Shown here piece after piece: positions 51,719-59,846 of a DNA stretch of 63,232 nt (within the stretch, counting starts at the first letter, position 1; each line of letters opens with the position of its first letter). The notes under the pieces are model-generated. The model ran no database searches. It was given only the letters and a program-made list of their open reading frames with translations, and had not been told where the DNA came from. Made by a program: the position numbers and the translations under genes. Location of the stretch: assembly GCA_051747425.1 (NCBI GenBank), contig JBNJGD010000014.1, positions 1 through 63,232 on the forward strand, in the 5' to 3' direction. Source of the DNA: HTCC5015 sp051747425. Lineage in GTDB: Bacteria; Pseudomonadota; Gammaproteobacteria; HTCC5015.

Positions 51719-52066
51719 ATGAGCCACCCCGCCTATGTTTCCTCGCCGCTGTCCGAGGCCGCCCTCAGCCACGCCCGCGACGGCATCGCCCATGTGCGCA
51801 AGGCGCCGGGCAGCAAGGAGGCCACGCAGCACATGTTGAGCGTCATCAACACGCTCACCGAAGAGGCCATGCACTACTACTTTCAGGTGCCCATGGAAAT
51901 CATCAAGGCCGGCAATTTCACACAAAAGGTCGTCCGCATGGGCGTGGCGGGCAGCGTCAAAATGGTCAATTCCATGGCCAAGAAAGCCGCCGGCTCCCTC
52001 TCCGACGAACAAATGCTAGAGTTGTGTGACTTTATCGACGAAATCATCCACGAACGCGAGGAATAA
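51719..52066 (+). CDS. Conserved-looking hypothetical protein
   Basis: A 115-residue soluble, mostly helical protein. The first half has AALSHARDGIAHVRK and the end is acidic (LCDFIDEIIHEREE). A run of hydrophobic/basic residues in the middle (GNFTQKVVRMGVAGSVKMVNSMAKK) could be an amphipathic helix; ends noted. It has its own promoter-like sequence and lies 3 bp before the AI-2E family permease gene, suggesting an operon. No family recognised. Confidence 0.6.
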   Translation: MSHPAYVSSPLSEAALSHARDGIAHVRKAPGSKEATQHMLSVINTLTEEAMHYYFQVPMEIIKAGNFTQKVVRMGVAGSVKMVNSMAKKAAGSLSDEQMLELCDFIDEIIHEREE

Positions 52067-52069
52067 ACC

Positions 52070-53137
52070 ATGGCCAGTATCAGGGACGACAACCGGGGAA
52101 CCAGCCTGCGCCTGATGCTCGGCGCCGCCGCCGTGGTCATCGTGATTGCCGGCATACGCTCCGCCGCCGACCTGGTCATTCCCTTTCTGCTGGCCATCTT
52201 TATCGCCGTCATCACCACGCCGGTATTGCGGCAATTGCAGCAACGCGGCCTGCCCCGCTGGCTGGCCCTGATATTGGTGATTACCGGCATCGTGCTCGTC
52301 GCCACCCTGGTGGTGGCCCTGGTCGGCTCGTCGATCACCGAGTTCACCCGTTCCCTGCCCGAGTACAAGGCGCGTCTGGGTGGCGAGATGCAGGCCCTGA
52401 TTTCGCTGCTCGACCGCTACGGCATCGCCGCTCCCGCGGAGCTGATGCGCGAGCACCTCAATCCCGGCGCCGCCATGGAGATGGTCGGCAAACTGTTCAA
52501 CGGCCTGGGCAATGTGCTGGCCAATGCCTTTTTAATCATCCTCACCGTGATTTTTATTCTGGCTGAGACCAGCTCTTTCCCCAGCAAGCTCAAGGCCGCC
52601 CTGACACACGCCGACAACCACCTGGCGCAGTTTGAGCTGTTCAGCCAGACCCTGCAGCGCTACATGGTGATCAAGACCGCCATCAGTGCCATTACCGGTC
52701 TGCTCGCCGCTCTGCTGACTTGGGTCATCGGCGTCGACTTCCCCCTGCTCTGGGGCCTGCTGGCCTTTCTCTTTAACTACATCCCCAACATCGGCTCCAT
52801 CATTGCCGCCATTCCCGCCGTGCTGCTGGCCTTCGTACAACTCGGCGGCTGGCCGGCGCTGGGCGTGGCCGGGGGCTACTTCGCCATCAACATCATCATG
52901 GGCAACGCCGTTGAACCTCGCTTTATGGGCAAGGGGCTGGGACTGTCCACACTGGTCGTCTTTCTCTCGCTGGTGTTCTGGGGCTGGGTCTTCGGTCCGG
53001 TGGGCATGCTGCTCTCCGTACCGTTGACCATGTTCTTCAAAATCGCCCTGAACAGCAGTGACAACACCCGCTGGCTGTCCATCCTGATGGACGGCGCGGC
53101 GGCCCATCGCGAACCCGAAGAGGAAAGCTCATCATGA
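52070..53137 (+). CDS. AI-2E family transporter (PerM/YdiK type)
   Basis: A 355-residue inner-membrane protein with about eight hydrophobic segments and the family LLAILLTWVIGVDFPLLWG-like and FNYIPNIGSIIAAIP blocks (near 208-250), then GNAVEPRFMGKGLGLS near 280. Despite the name, members include transporters of unrelated small molecules or ions. It overlaps the next SDR gene by 4 bp. Confidence 0.88.
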   Translation: MASIRDDNRGTSLRLMLGAAAVVIVIAGIRSAADLVIPFLLAIFIAVITTPVLRQLQQRGLPRWLALILVITGIVLVATLVVALVGSSITEFTRSLPEYKARLGGEMQALISLLDRYGIAAPAELMREHLNPGAAMEMVGKLFNGLGNVLANAFLIILTVIFILAETSSFPSKLKAALTHADNHLAQFELFSQTLQRYMVIKTAISAITGLLAALLTWVIGVDFPLLWGLLAFLFNYIPNIGSIIAAIPAVLLAFVQLGGWPALGVAGGYFAINIIMGNAVEPRFMGKGLGLSTLVVFLSLVFWGWVFGPVGMLLSVPLTMFFKIALNSSDNTRWLSILMDGAAAHREPEEESSS

Positions 53138-53910
53138 ACCCGCTGGCCGTTGTTACCGGTGCCTCCTCCGGCATTGGCCGGGCCTACGCCATTGAACTCG
53201 CCACCCGTGGCTACGATCTGGTGATCGTCGCCCGCTCCGAGGACAAACTGGGCGAGCTGGCCGAAGGCATCCACACAGAATCCGGCGTCAATGTCACCGT
53301 GCACGCCACTGACCTGACGCTCAAGAAAGGGCTCAGAACCCTGTTGCGTTACCTGAAGGACAAGCCGGTGGACCTGCTGGTCAACAACGCCGGCGTCGCC
53401 ACTCTGGGGCCTTTCAGCCAGCGCGAACCGGCGCGTCTGGAAGAAGAGGTCATGCTCAATGTCAACGCCCTGGTCCAGATCACCCGCGCCGTACTACCGG
53501 GCATGCTGCTACGCCAGTCGGGGCAGGTCATCAACATTGCCTCCAGCGCCGCCTTCCAGCCCCTGGCCTACTTTGCCAACTACGCCGCCACCAAGGCCCA
53601 TGTGCTCAGCCTGACTCAGGCCCTCAACGACGAAGTCGGCAATAGCGGTGTGTTTTTGCAGGCCGTCTGCCCGGGCCCGGTAGACACAGGCTTTGACGAC
53701 TACGCCGTCGACGGGCACCTGTCGGCGCCGCGCTCGCTGTTTATTCAGCCCGAGACCGTGGTGCGCCAGTCACTCAAGGATCTGGAAAAGCGCCGGGAAA
53801 TCAGCGTTCCCGCGCTTCACCACCGCCTGCTTTTCAGGACCGGGCGCCTCCTGCCCACCTCGGTGTCGCGAGTCGCGGCCCGCCTCGGCGGCCGCCAGTT
53901 TTTCGAGTAA
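53134..53910 (+). CDS. Short-chain dehydrogenase/reductase
   Basis: A 258-residue SDR of the DltE/YqjQ-like branch: TGASSGIG near 8-15, NNAGVATLGPF near 84, and a catalytic YAATK near 150-154 after a Ser (NIASSAA). Translationally coupled to the permease gene (ATGA). Substrate unknown. Confidence 0.85.
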   Translation: MNPLAVVTGASSGIGRAYAIELATRGYDLVIVARSEDKLGELAEGIHTESGVNVTVHATDLTLKKGLRTLLRYLKDKPVDLLVNNAGVATLGPFSQREPARLEEEVMLNVNALVQITRAVLPGMLLRQSGQVINIASSAAFQPLAYFANYAATKAHVLSLTQALNDEVGNSGVFLQAVCPGPVDTGFDDYAVDGHLSAPRSLFIQPETVVRQSLKDLEKRREISVPALHHRLLFRTGRLLPTSVSRVAARLGGRQFFE

Positions 53911-53950
53911 AAAACCGGCACTTGAAATCCGCCTTGCGTCGTCAGCGCGT

Positions 53951-53956
53951 TATAAT
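53951..53956 (+). promoter_or_regulatory. Candidate -10 box for trmA
   Basis: Perfect TATAAT, 26 bases before the trmA ATG. No -35 hexamer at normal spacing is convincing. Confidence 0.4.
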
Positions 53957-53982
53957 GCGCGGCGACATCAAGCGGAGACAAA

Positions 53983-55092
53983 ATGACACTGCCGATCGAG
54001 CAATACGCCAGCGAGCTGGAAGACAAGCGACAAAGACTGACAGAGGTGTTGGCCCCCTTTGACGCCCCGGCGATCGAGGTGTTCGACTCTCCCCCCGAAC
54101 ACTTTCGCCAGCGCGCCGAGTTCCGCATCTGGCACGACGGCGAAGACTGCTGCTACGCCATGTTCGAGCCCGGGCAAAAGCCCAGCGCGATAACCCTGCG
54201 CCGCATCGACCACTTTCCGATTGCCAGCCGTGCCATCTGCAAGCTGATGCAGCCGCTGCTGGAGGCGCTCAAGGCCAGTGAACTCGGGCGCAAAAAGCTC
54301 TACCAGATCGAATTTCTGGGCACACAGAGCGGCGATATGCTGGTAACGCTGATCTACCACAAGCGACTGGACGAGACCTGGGAAGCCATGGCCCGGACAC
54401 TTCAGTCACAGTTTGATATCGCCATCATCGGCCGCTCCCGGGGACAAAAACTGACCCTGGTGCGAGATCATGTGCTGGAGACCTTTGCAGTAGCCGGGCG
54501 CCGCTACGACTACCGCCAGATTGAGGGCGGCTTCAGTCAGCCCAACGCCGCCGTCTGCGAGAAGATGCTGAACTGGGCCAACGACTGTGCCGGTCAGATG
54601 AATGCAGGAGCACGCGACCTGCTGGAGCTCTACTGCGGCAACGGCAACTTCACCCTGCCCCTGTCACAGAATTTTCGCCGCACTTTTGCCACCGAGCTGG
54701 CCAAAAGCTCGGTGCGCGCAGCGCGCTGGAACATCGAACACAACGGTATCGAAACCATCGACATGGCCCGGCTGTCGAGCGAGGAGTTCACCCGGGCCTG
54801 GCGCGGCGAACGGCGCTTCCGCCGCCTGGAGCAACAGGGCATCGAGCTGGACAACTACGATTTCGGCTGCCTCTTTGTCGACCCGCCGCGCAGCGGCATG
54901 GACGAGGACACCTGCCGACTGGCCACGGCGTTTGACCAGATCCTCTATATCTCCTGTAACCCCGAGAGCCTGGCCGACAACCTTGAAATACTGGGCGGCA
55001 GTCACTGCATCCGGCGCGCCGCCCTGTTTGACCAGTTTCCCTGGACCGGTCACATAGAGGCCGGCGTCTGGCTGGAGCGCAAGGCGCCCTAG
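53983..55092 (+). CDS. trmA: tRNA (uracil-5-)-methyltransferase TrmA
   Basis: A 369-residue SAM-dependent enzyme forming m5U54 in the T loop of tRNA. Motifs: ELYCGNGNFTLPLSQNF near 211 (SAM), FVDPPRSGMDEDT near 299 and the nucleophile region ISCNPESLADN near 324. The length and the absence of an N-terminal Fe-S cysteine set separate TrmA from RlmD/RlmC. The stop shares CTAG with the convergent lipoprotein gene. Confidence 0.96.
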   Translation: MTLPIEQYASELEDKRQRLTEVLAPFDAPAIEVFDSPPEHFRQRAEFRIWHDGEDCCYAMFEPGQKPSAITLRRIDHFPIASRAICKLMQPLLEALKASELGRKKLYQIEFLGTQSGDMLVTLIYHKRLDETWEAMARTLQSQFDIAIIGRSRGQKLTLVRDHVLETFAVAGRRYDYRQIEGGFSQPNAAVCEKMLNWANDCAGQMNAGARDLLELYCGNGNFTLPLSQNFRRTFATELAKSSVRAARWNIEHNGIETIDMARLSSEEFTRAWRGERRFRRLEQQGIELDNYDFGCLFVDPPRSGMDEDTCRLATAFDQILYISCNPESLADNLEILGGSHCIRRAALFDQFPWTGHIEAGVWLERKAP

Positions 55093-56237
55093 ATCGAGTA
55101 GTAGTGCAGCTGAAGCACCCGGCGAGCGGCCGGAGTGACTACCGACTCGGCGACAAAGGCACCGCCCTCGACCGCCGCCACCCGACTGTCGCCCGCCATG
55201 AAGGCGTTACCGGCACGGGCCACGCGACGACCATCGCTGTAGAGCTCAGTGCGACCGGAACCGCTCCACAGCAGTTGTTCGGCACCGCTGGCCGTGGTGA
55301 CCAGAGCGCTGTCCGTCGCCACACTGGAGGCGTAGTCTACCTGCCAGAGCAGGCGACCCACATCGCCATCGAAAGCAGTCAACTGACGGCCACCGGAAGT
55401 GGATTGCAGCACCATGACCAGTCCATCCTCACGCACCTGAATCTCCTGGGGCCCGCGTGCCACATGCAGACCCCGGGCCATGGGCTCGACCGCCTTGTGC
55501 CACTGGCAATCACCGTTGCGAGCCGCTATCGAGTGTACCGACACGCCACCGTCGCGGGCGTTCATCTGCGCGTAGTAGAGCTGGCCGTCTGCCCACAGCA
55601 GGCGACTGTCACCCACCGGGCTGTCGAGGGCAAAGTCCCGCTGCCACAACAAACCACCGTCACCATAGGCGGCCACCTGGCTGCCGTTGGCCACATAGAT
55701 GTCGTTAAACAGACCGATGCTCAGGGTGGCGTAACCGGCGTCCTCGTGATCCAGCCGACTCACGGTCTTGCCAGACCAGTCGAGCACCAGCGTGCTCTCG
55801 CCGGTCAGATAAATGCGTCGCCCCTGTATCGCCATGGCACTCAGGGCCACCGGCTCAAAGTGACGCTGCCAGAGCACCTCCAGCTCATCGTTCACTGCCA
55901 CCAGGCGGGAACCGGCATCGGTGCCTAGGAGCAGAAACTGGCGACCGTCATAGCGGGCGCTGTCCGACAAGCGGGCGCCCTCGGGCAGGTCCTTGAGCTC
56001 GCCCTCGCGCAGAAGCAGCCCCTGCTCGCCATAGACAGCCAGCGTCCAGTCCGAGGGCGTCTGCTGGTAGACCGCCAGAGCCGTTTTGTCCTGGTGGGGC
56101 AGGATGTCGTGAAGCGTCACGACCGCTTCATCCGAGGTGGTGGAAACCAGCTCGGTGGTCCAATCCGGCTCGACTCGGCAGGCGCTGAGTGTTATCAAGA
56201 CGGACAGGGTAAATAAGGTTTTACCAATCGGGTTCAT
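55089..56237 (-). CDS. Lipoprotein with PQQ-like beta-propeller repeats
   Basis: A 382-residue lipoprotein. Signal peptide NPIGKTLFTLSVLITLSAC with lipobox Cys. The rest is a series of beta-propeller-like repeats with WQRHFE, WQRDFA, WHKAVE and LLWQVDY blade ends, resembling PQQ-type/BamB-like propellers. No catalytic residues are recognised. The start at 56237 was chosen for the signal peptide and a GGAG upstream. A structural or surface role is plausible but unproven. Confidence 0.68.
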   Translation of the reverse strand: MNPIGKTLFTLSVLITLSACRVEPDWTTELVSTTSDEAVVTLHDILPHQDKTALAVYQQTPSDWTLAVYGEQGLLLREGELKDLPEGARLSDSARYDGRQFLLLGTDAGSRLVAVNDELEVLWQRHFEPVALSAMAIQGRRIYLTGESTLVLDWSGKTVSRLDHEDAGYATLSIGLFNDIYVANGSQVAAYGDGGLLWQRDFALDSPVGDSRLLWADGQLYYAQMNARDGGVSVHSIAARNGDCQWHKAVEPMARGLHVARGPQEIQVREDGLVMVLQSTSGGRQLTAFDGDVGRLLWQVDYASSVATDSALVTTASGAEQLLWSGSGRTELYSDGRRVARAGNAFMAGDSRVAAVEGGAFVAESVVTPAARRVLQLHYYSI

Positions 56238-56353
56238 TGCAAGCATCTCCATGAAGCCAGAACATTGAGGCTCCAAGGTAGACCGATTTACTAGAATAAG
56301 CGCACCAATCGTTTGATTTAAAATTCAATGGAAAACAAAGGGTTATAACAAAA

Positions 56354-56842
56354 TTGAAACAAATCTTGATCTTCAGGCATGGACAATCGGAAAAGGGAGC
56401 CCAAGGCGACGACCACAGCCGCCCGCTGACGCAAAAGGGCGTCTTTCAGGCCAAGCTTCAGGGCAAGCGGGCGTCAGAACTTGTCGCCAATAACCAATTA
56501 ATCATCAGCAGCGATGCCGTGCGCACTCTGCAGACAGCGGAGTTTCTCGCCGAGTCCCTGAGCGGCAAGATCGACCACAAGCCTACGCTCTACGCCTCAT
56601 CGGTCACTCACTGGCTGCTGGAGATCGCCGAGCTGGACCCGGCCCTCGACTGCGTGACCCTGGTGGGACACAACCCGGAGATCGCCGCGCTGGCCGGTCA
56701 CCTGTCGAGCAAAAACATGGGGTTTTCCCCAGGAGATGGTGTACTGCTGAAGTGGCACTACGACAGCTGGGACGATGTCCAGCACCTGCCCGCCGATCAC
56801 TGCGAATTTTTTTCCAGCGCCGAAACCCTGGAACAGGGCTGA
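56354..56842 (+). CDS. sixA: Phosphohistidine phosphatase SixA
   Basis: A 162-residue member of the histidine phosphatase superfamily with RHGQSEK near residues 8-14 and the second His in LVGHNPEIAALA near 103. SixA removes phosphate from His in HPt domains or NPr. The start is a TTG, with no in-frame ATG nearby and AAAGGG upstream. It is convergent with kdkA. Confidence 0.85.
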   Translation: MKQILIFRHGQSEKGAQGDDHSRPLTQKGVFQAKLQGKRASELVANNQLIISSDAVRTLQTAEFLAESLSGKIDHKPTLYASSVTHWLLEIAELDPALDCVTLVGHNPEIAALAGHLSSKNMGFSPGDGVLLKWHYDSWDDVQHLPADHCEFFSSAETLEQG

Positions 56843-56846
56843 GCCC

Positions 56847-57617
56847 TCAATCCGTCGCCGAGGCGTAACCGGAGAGCAGCGCCGACCAGTCGCCGTCGGA
56901 AAAGAAGAAGGCCTCCGCATTGACTTGCAACTTGTCCAGCGAGCGCCGCAGCCGCGCCAGGTTGTCCCCACTCCACCCCTGACCTTGCTCACCGCGCCCA
57001 CGCCGCGCCGGATCGCGCAGGCAACCCTTGTCGAAATCGATCAGATAATCCTCATCACCGGTCAGTAACAGGTTCATGGCATTGAGGTCATCGTGGTAGA
57101 CGCCGTGGCGATGAAAGCGCGCCACCAGGGCGCCCAGATCGGACCAGCGCGCTTCGGGCAGTGGCGACTGCGTCAAGCGCTCGGCCAGGGACTCGGCGCC
57201 GACAATGCGGTGGGTGAGCATATCGGCGCGGTAAAACAGCGGCGTCGCAATCAGGCGCACCGCCGCCGGCCGGGGAACCGGCAAGCCCCACTCGACCAAC
57301 TGGCAGAGCAGGTGCCACTCCCGCCAGGGGCGGCTGCGCTCAATGCCCCGATTGAGATAGAGGTCGGGGTTGACCCGGCCCACCAGACCGCCGCGACGGT
57401 AGTGACGCAACACCAGCTGCAAGCCGCTGTCCTGCCAATCGTAAAACCAGGTATCGCCACGCCCGCGGGCAATGTGCTGCAGCCAGCCCTTCTGCTCAAT
57501 GTGCGCGGGCTCGAACAGATAGGGCAAGGCGGTCAGGGGCACTTCGCCCAGGGCCCGGGCGTCGTAGAGAATGTGCTGCTGGCCGGCGCGCAGGCTGCGC
57601 TCCTCAATGGGAATCAT
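56847..57617 (-). CDS. kdkA: 3-deoxy-D-manno-octulosonic acid kinase
   Basis: A 256-residue kinase-like protein. The catalytic and metal motifs VYHDDLNAMNLLL (near 174-186) and LIDFDKG (near 196) match Kdo kinase/WaaP-type LPS kinases. It phosphorylates Kdo at the 4-position in bacteria whose inner core has one Kdo. CGGAGTG precedes the ATG at 57617. It is divergent, 46 bp apart, from a family 9 glycosyltransferase, as I recall for kdkA and opsX being neighbours in Haemophilus. Confidence 0.85.
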   Translation of the reverse strand: MIPIEERSLRAGQQHILYDARALGEVPLTALPYLFEPAHIEQKGWLQHIARGRGDTWFYDWQDSGLQLVLRHYRRGGLVGRVNPDLYLNRGIERSRPWREWHLLCQLVEWGLPVPRPAAVRLIATPLFYRADMLTHRIVGAESLAERLTQSPLPEARWSDLGALVARFHRHGVYHDDLNAMNLLLTGDEDYLIDFDKGCLRDPARRGRGEQGQGWSGDNLARLRRSLDKLQVNAEAFFFSDGDWSALLSGYASATD

Positions 57618-57663
57618 GTATTCACTCCGATATACTGCGGCCATTATCCCAGACCAGCCAGCG

Positions 57664-58770
57664 ATGAAAAGCACTCTCCCGTTTTCCACACCACCAAAGT
57701 CACTGTGCCTGTTGCGGCTCTCGGCCATCGGCGACTGCACGCACCTGGTGCCGGTGGTTCGCACGCTGCAACAACACTGGCCGGAGACCAAGCTCACCTG
57801 GATCGTGGGCAAAACCGAGGCGCAGCTGGTGGGCGACATCGAGGGCGTGGAATTCATTGTCTTTGACAAGAGCCGCGGCTGGCGCGCCTATGCGGATCTC
57901 AAAAAACAACTGGCCGGGCGGCGCTTTGACGCCCTGCTGCACATGCAGGTGGCCATGCGCGCCAGCCTCGCCAGCCTGCTGGTCAAAGCCCCGATCAAAC
58001 TTGGCTACGACAAGGCCCGGGCCAAAGACAACCAGAGCCTGTTCACCAACGCCCGCATCGCCGCCGTGCCCCGCCAGCATGTGCTCGACAGTTTTTTCGA
58101 ATTCACCCGGGCGCTGGGGCTGGAAGAGCGTGAACTGCGTTGGGACATTCCAATCCCGCCGTCGGCGCGCAAATCGCTGAGTGCCAAGCTTGGCGCTCCG
58201 GGCCGCTACCTGGTGATCAACGCCTGCACCAGCAACCGCGCCCGCAACTGGCGCAACTGGCGGCCCGAGCGCTACGCCGAAGTGATCGATTACGCGGCCG
58301 AGCAATACGGCCTGCACTGCGTGCTCAGCGGCGGCCCCGACGCCATCGAGACCGACATGGCCCGGGCCATCGAAGGGCACTGCCGACACAAACCCGCCAA
58401 TCTGGTGGGCAAAACAGGACTCAAGGAACTGCTGGCCCTGCTCGACGGCGCCGAGTTAATGATCTCCCCCGACACCGGTCCGGCCCACATGGCCACCACC
58501 GTGGACACACCGGTAATCGGGCTGTTCGCCAGCTCCAACCGATTCCGCACCGGTCCCTATCTCAGCCTGGACTGGGCCGTCGACGCCTACCCGCAAGCGC
58601 TCAAGGACGAATGCGGTTTAAGCGTCGAGGAAGCGCCTTGGGGCAAGCGCGTTCGCCACCCCGAAGTCATGGATTTCATCCAGGCGTCATCTGTCTGCGC
58701 CATGCTCGACCGGTTTTTCCGGTCAACGACGACACCAGCAACACATCAACACCCCCCGAGGCAGTCATGA
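57664..58770 (+). CDS. Glycosyltransferase family 9 (heptosyltransferase, OpsX-like)
   Basis: A 368-residue GT9 enzyme. It opens with LCLLRLSAIGDCTHLVPV (near 15) and has the C-terminal nucleotide-sugar block LISPDTGPAHMATTVDTPVIGLF near 280 (ends noted; Asp/Thr-Gly-Pro). GT9 members add heptose to Kdo in LPS inner core synthesis. Next to kdkA, OpsX-type heptosyltransferase I is likely. It overlaps the next glycosyltransferase by 4 bp. Confidence 0.85.
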   Translation: MKSTLPFSTPPKSLCLLRLSAIGDCTHLVPVVRTLQQHWPETKLTWIVGKTEAQLVGDIEGVEFIVFDKSRGWRAYADLKKQLAGRRFDALLHMQVAMRASLASLLVKAPIKLGYDKARAKDNQSLFTNARIAAVPRQHVLDSFFEFTRALGLEERELRWDIPIPPSARKSLSAKLGAPGRYLVINACTSNRARNWRNWRPERYAEVIDYAAEQYGLHCVLSGGPDAIETDMARAIEGHCRHKPANLVGKTGLKELLALLDGAELMISPDTGPAHMATTVDTPVIGLFASSNRFRTGPYLSLDWAVDAYPQALKDECGLSVEEAPWGKRVRHPEVMDFIQASSVCAMLDRFFRSTTTPATHQHPPRQS

Positions 58771-59771
58771 AAATCAGCGGTTTTACCTTTCTGCGCAACG
58801 GCAGCAAACTCCACTATCCGATCATCGAATCCATTCAGAGTGCACTGCCAATGGTCGATGAGTTTGTGATTGCCCTGGGCGACTCCGATCCCGACGACAA
58901 CGCCCGCGAGATGATCGAGGGCATCGGCAGCGACAAGGTCCGCATCATCGACACGGTGTGGGATCTGGAAAAGTACCCCCGCGGCATGGAACACGCCCAC
59001 CAGACGGACATCGCCAAGGAGGCCTGCAACGGTGACTGGCTGCTCTATCTGCAGGGCGACGAGGTACTCCACGAAGACGACCTGCCGGTGATTCGCTCCT
59101 CCTGTCAGCGCTGGCTCGAGGACACCAATGTCGACGGCATGTTGTTCGACTACCTGCACTTCTGGGCCGACTACGGCCATGTGCACTGTTCCCACGCCTG
59201 GTACAAGGAGGAGATCCGGCTGATTCGCAACGACCCCGAGATTCACTCCTTCCGAACGGCGCAGAGCTTCCGCCGCATTCCCGACTTTGACGGTGTGTCC
59301 TATCGCCGCAAGGAGGGCACCCAAAAGCTCCGCTGCGTGCACTCCGGGGCGCGCATTTTCCACTACGGCTGGGTGCGTCCGCCGGAGGCCATGCGCAAGA
59401 AAACCGTCTATTTCGCGCGCAATCACCGAGGCGACGAGGCCTCCCGGACAATGGCCCGGGAGGCCTCGGCATTGTTTGACTACGGGCCCCTGAGCCGCAT
59501 CCCCCGCTTCACCGGCACACATCCCGCCGTCATGGGGGACGCCATCGCCAATATGAATTGGCAGCACCAGCTGTACAGCCACCCTTCCCAAAGACCCGAA
59601 GGCGCCACCAGGTACAAACATGAAGGACTCAAGTCCCGTCTGGTCAGCTTAATTGAAAACTGTTTTTTGAAGGGCAGGGCACTGGGTGCCTCGACAAACC
59701 ATCACTATCTCCCGGGGACGCGCCCGAAACATGTGCACCCGTGCCTGAGGGACAGCAAGTCGGCGTCGTAG
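58767..59771 (+). CDS. Glycosyltransferase, family 2-like
   Basis: A 334-residue protein with a GT-A-like opening (ISGFTFLRNGSKLHYP, then DEFVIALGDSDPDDN) and LYLQGDEVLHEDD near 92-104, standing in for the DxD motif. The C-terminal half is basic and rich in aromatic and His residues (FHYGWVRPPEAMRKK). ATGA coupling to the GT9 gene suggests it works in LPS core or a related glycan. Exact sugar unknown. Confidence 0.72.
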   Translation: MKISGFTFLRNGSKLHYPIIESIQSALPMVDEFVIALGDSDPDDNAREMIEGIGSDKVRIIDTVWDLEKYPRGMEHAHQTDIAKEACNGDWLLYLQGDEVLHEDDLPVIRSSCQRWLEDTNVDGMLFDYLHFWADYGHVHCSHAWYKEEIRLIRNDPEIHSFRTAQSFRRIPDFDGVSYRRKEGTQKLRCVHSGARIFHYGWVRPPEAMRKKTVYFARNHRGDEASRTMAREASALFDYGPLSRIPRFTGTHPAVMGDAIANMNWQHQLYSHPSQRPEGATRYKHEGLKSRLVSLIENCFLKGRALGASTNHHYLPGTRPKHVHPCLRDSKSAS

Positions 59772-59846
59772 CCTCGCCGGGCTTTCTCCTCTACAATCGC
59801 CCTCTCAATACACCGCACCCGACACGGGTGCGCATGGCGACTCGGC

